DNA from: Actinomycetes bacterium
Lineage (GTDB): Bacteria; Actinomycetota; Acidimicrobiia; Acidimicrobiales; Palsa-688
Assembly (NCBI GenBank): GCA_021821705.1
Contig: JAKACE010000144.1
Location: 1-5,622 of the forward strand
DNA length: 5,622 nt
Reading direction: 5' to 3'
Below are positions 5,112-5,622 of the stretch, piece after piece. Position numbers and translations under genes: made by a program. Position 1 is the stretch's first letter. Every line of letters starts with the position of its first letter. The notes beneath the pieces were generated by a model, which saw nothing but the letters and a program-made list of their open reading frames with translations, had not been told where the DNA came from and ran no database searches.

Positions 5112-5622
5112 GTGATCTTCGACGGCATATCCCATCAGCTGCCCGACCTGGACCCCACGGAGACCGAGGAGTGGGTCGACTCCTTCGATGCGGTCCTCCA
5201 GGCCCACGGTAAAGGACGGGCGCGCTTCCTGCTGATGAAGCTCCTGGAGCGGGCCAAGGAGACCCAGGTCGGCTTCCCGGCCACGGTGTCCACGCCCTAC
5301 GTCAACACCATCCCGCCCAACCGGGAGCCATGGTTCCCCGGCGACGAGGACATCGAGCGTCGGATCAGGGCCTTCATGAGGTGGAACGCCGCCGTCATGG
5401 TGGTCAGGGCCAACCACATGGCCGACGGGATCGGTGGCCATCTCGCCACTTTCGCCTCGTCGGCAGCGCTTTACGAGGTGGGCTTCAACCACTTCTTCCG
5501 GGGCAAGGACGGTGGGCCAGGAGACCAGGTCTTCTTCCAGGGCCATGCCGCCCCGGGCATCTACGCCCGGGCCTTCCTGGAGGGCCGTCTGACCGAGGGC
5601 CAGCTGGAGCATTACCGCATGG
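5112..5622 (+). CDS. aceE: Pyruvate dehydrogenase E1 component, homodimeric type (N-terminal part, cut by window edge)
   Basis: The first 170 residues are visible of a protein usually near 900. It decarboxylates pyruvate with thiamine diphosphate and passes the acetyl group to the lipoyl E2 subunit, linking glycolysis to the TCA cycle. Family markers read in order: [17 protein letters not shown] (10-26), YVNTIP (63-68), the [20 protein letters not shown] stretch (75-94), [20 protein letters not shown] (106-125), NHFFRG (126-131), then [20 protein letters not shown] (141-160). H110 and H145 correspond to the conserved active-site histidines in the GGH and QGH motifs of E. coli AceE. GTG at 5112 is the only normal start codon in frame near this point and gives the usual short lead before LPDxDP, although no clear ribosome binding site precedes it. 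The frame is open further upstream (from [12 protein letters not shown]) but lacks a start there. Confidence 0.93.
   Translation, partial: MIFDGISHQLPDLDPTETEEWVDSFDAVLQAHGKGRARFLLMKLLERAKETQVGFPATVSTPYVNTIPPNREPWFPGDEDIERRIRAFMRWNAAVMVVRANHMADGIGGHLATFASSAALYEVGFNHFFRGKDGGPGDQVFFQGHAAPGIYARAFLEGRLTEGQLEHYRM

Noticed and set aside
5091..5612. A 173-codon minus-strand frame opposite aceE
   Set aside because: aceE motifs on the plus strand are unambiguous. This is an antisense shadow.

Overview
The window is high-GC, tightly packed DNA that looks actinobacterial. Three things suggest this: strong G/C preference at third codon positions, an AceE-type homodimeric pyruvate dehydrogenase E1 whose visible N-terminus resembles mycobacterial AceE, and antitoxin genes that appear to start without a ribosome binding site. 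The exact lineage cannot be fixed from this sequence. A deep-branching actinobacterium, perhaps of the Acidimicrobiia type, is a guess based on the Cys-pair repeat protein.

Left part (1-2530): the 3' end of a large gene for a probably exported repeat protein runs rightward to 1403. It has eight short Cys-x(4-5)-Cys repeats, two Asp-box motifs and a low-complexity Thr/Ala/Pro linker encoded by an in-frame DNA tandem repeat. It converges on a leftward gene (1561-2511) for a secreted CHAP-domain cell-wall hydrolase with a probable SH3-like tail. A hairpin lies in the gap between them.

Middle (about 2530-3104): almost 600 bases with no convincing gene, lower in GC, and holding a cluster of short inverted repeats. 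It separates the hydrolase promoter from the next module.

Right part (3105-5041): two type II toxin-antitoxin modules of the same general design lie in the same direction. Each has a ribbon-helix-helix antitoxin followed by an overlapping PIN-domain (VapC-like) toxin. They share a near-identical box, GTAGCATCyACG, directly before the antitoxin start codon, which I read as the -10 element of a leaderless promoter. The second toxin has lost acidic residues that are present in the first. Between the modules, on the other strand, is the C-terminal half of a TetR-family regulator without its DNA-binding half. This suggests that insertion of a module destroyed an older gene.

Right end (5112-5622): the N-terminal 170 residues of aceE, 70 bases downstream of the second toxin and preceded by a perfect 14-bp palindrome. 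The genes do not form one pathway. The picture is a housekeeping gene (aceE) next to an accessory stretch that collected toxin-antitoxin modules, beside surface and secreted protein genes.
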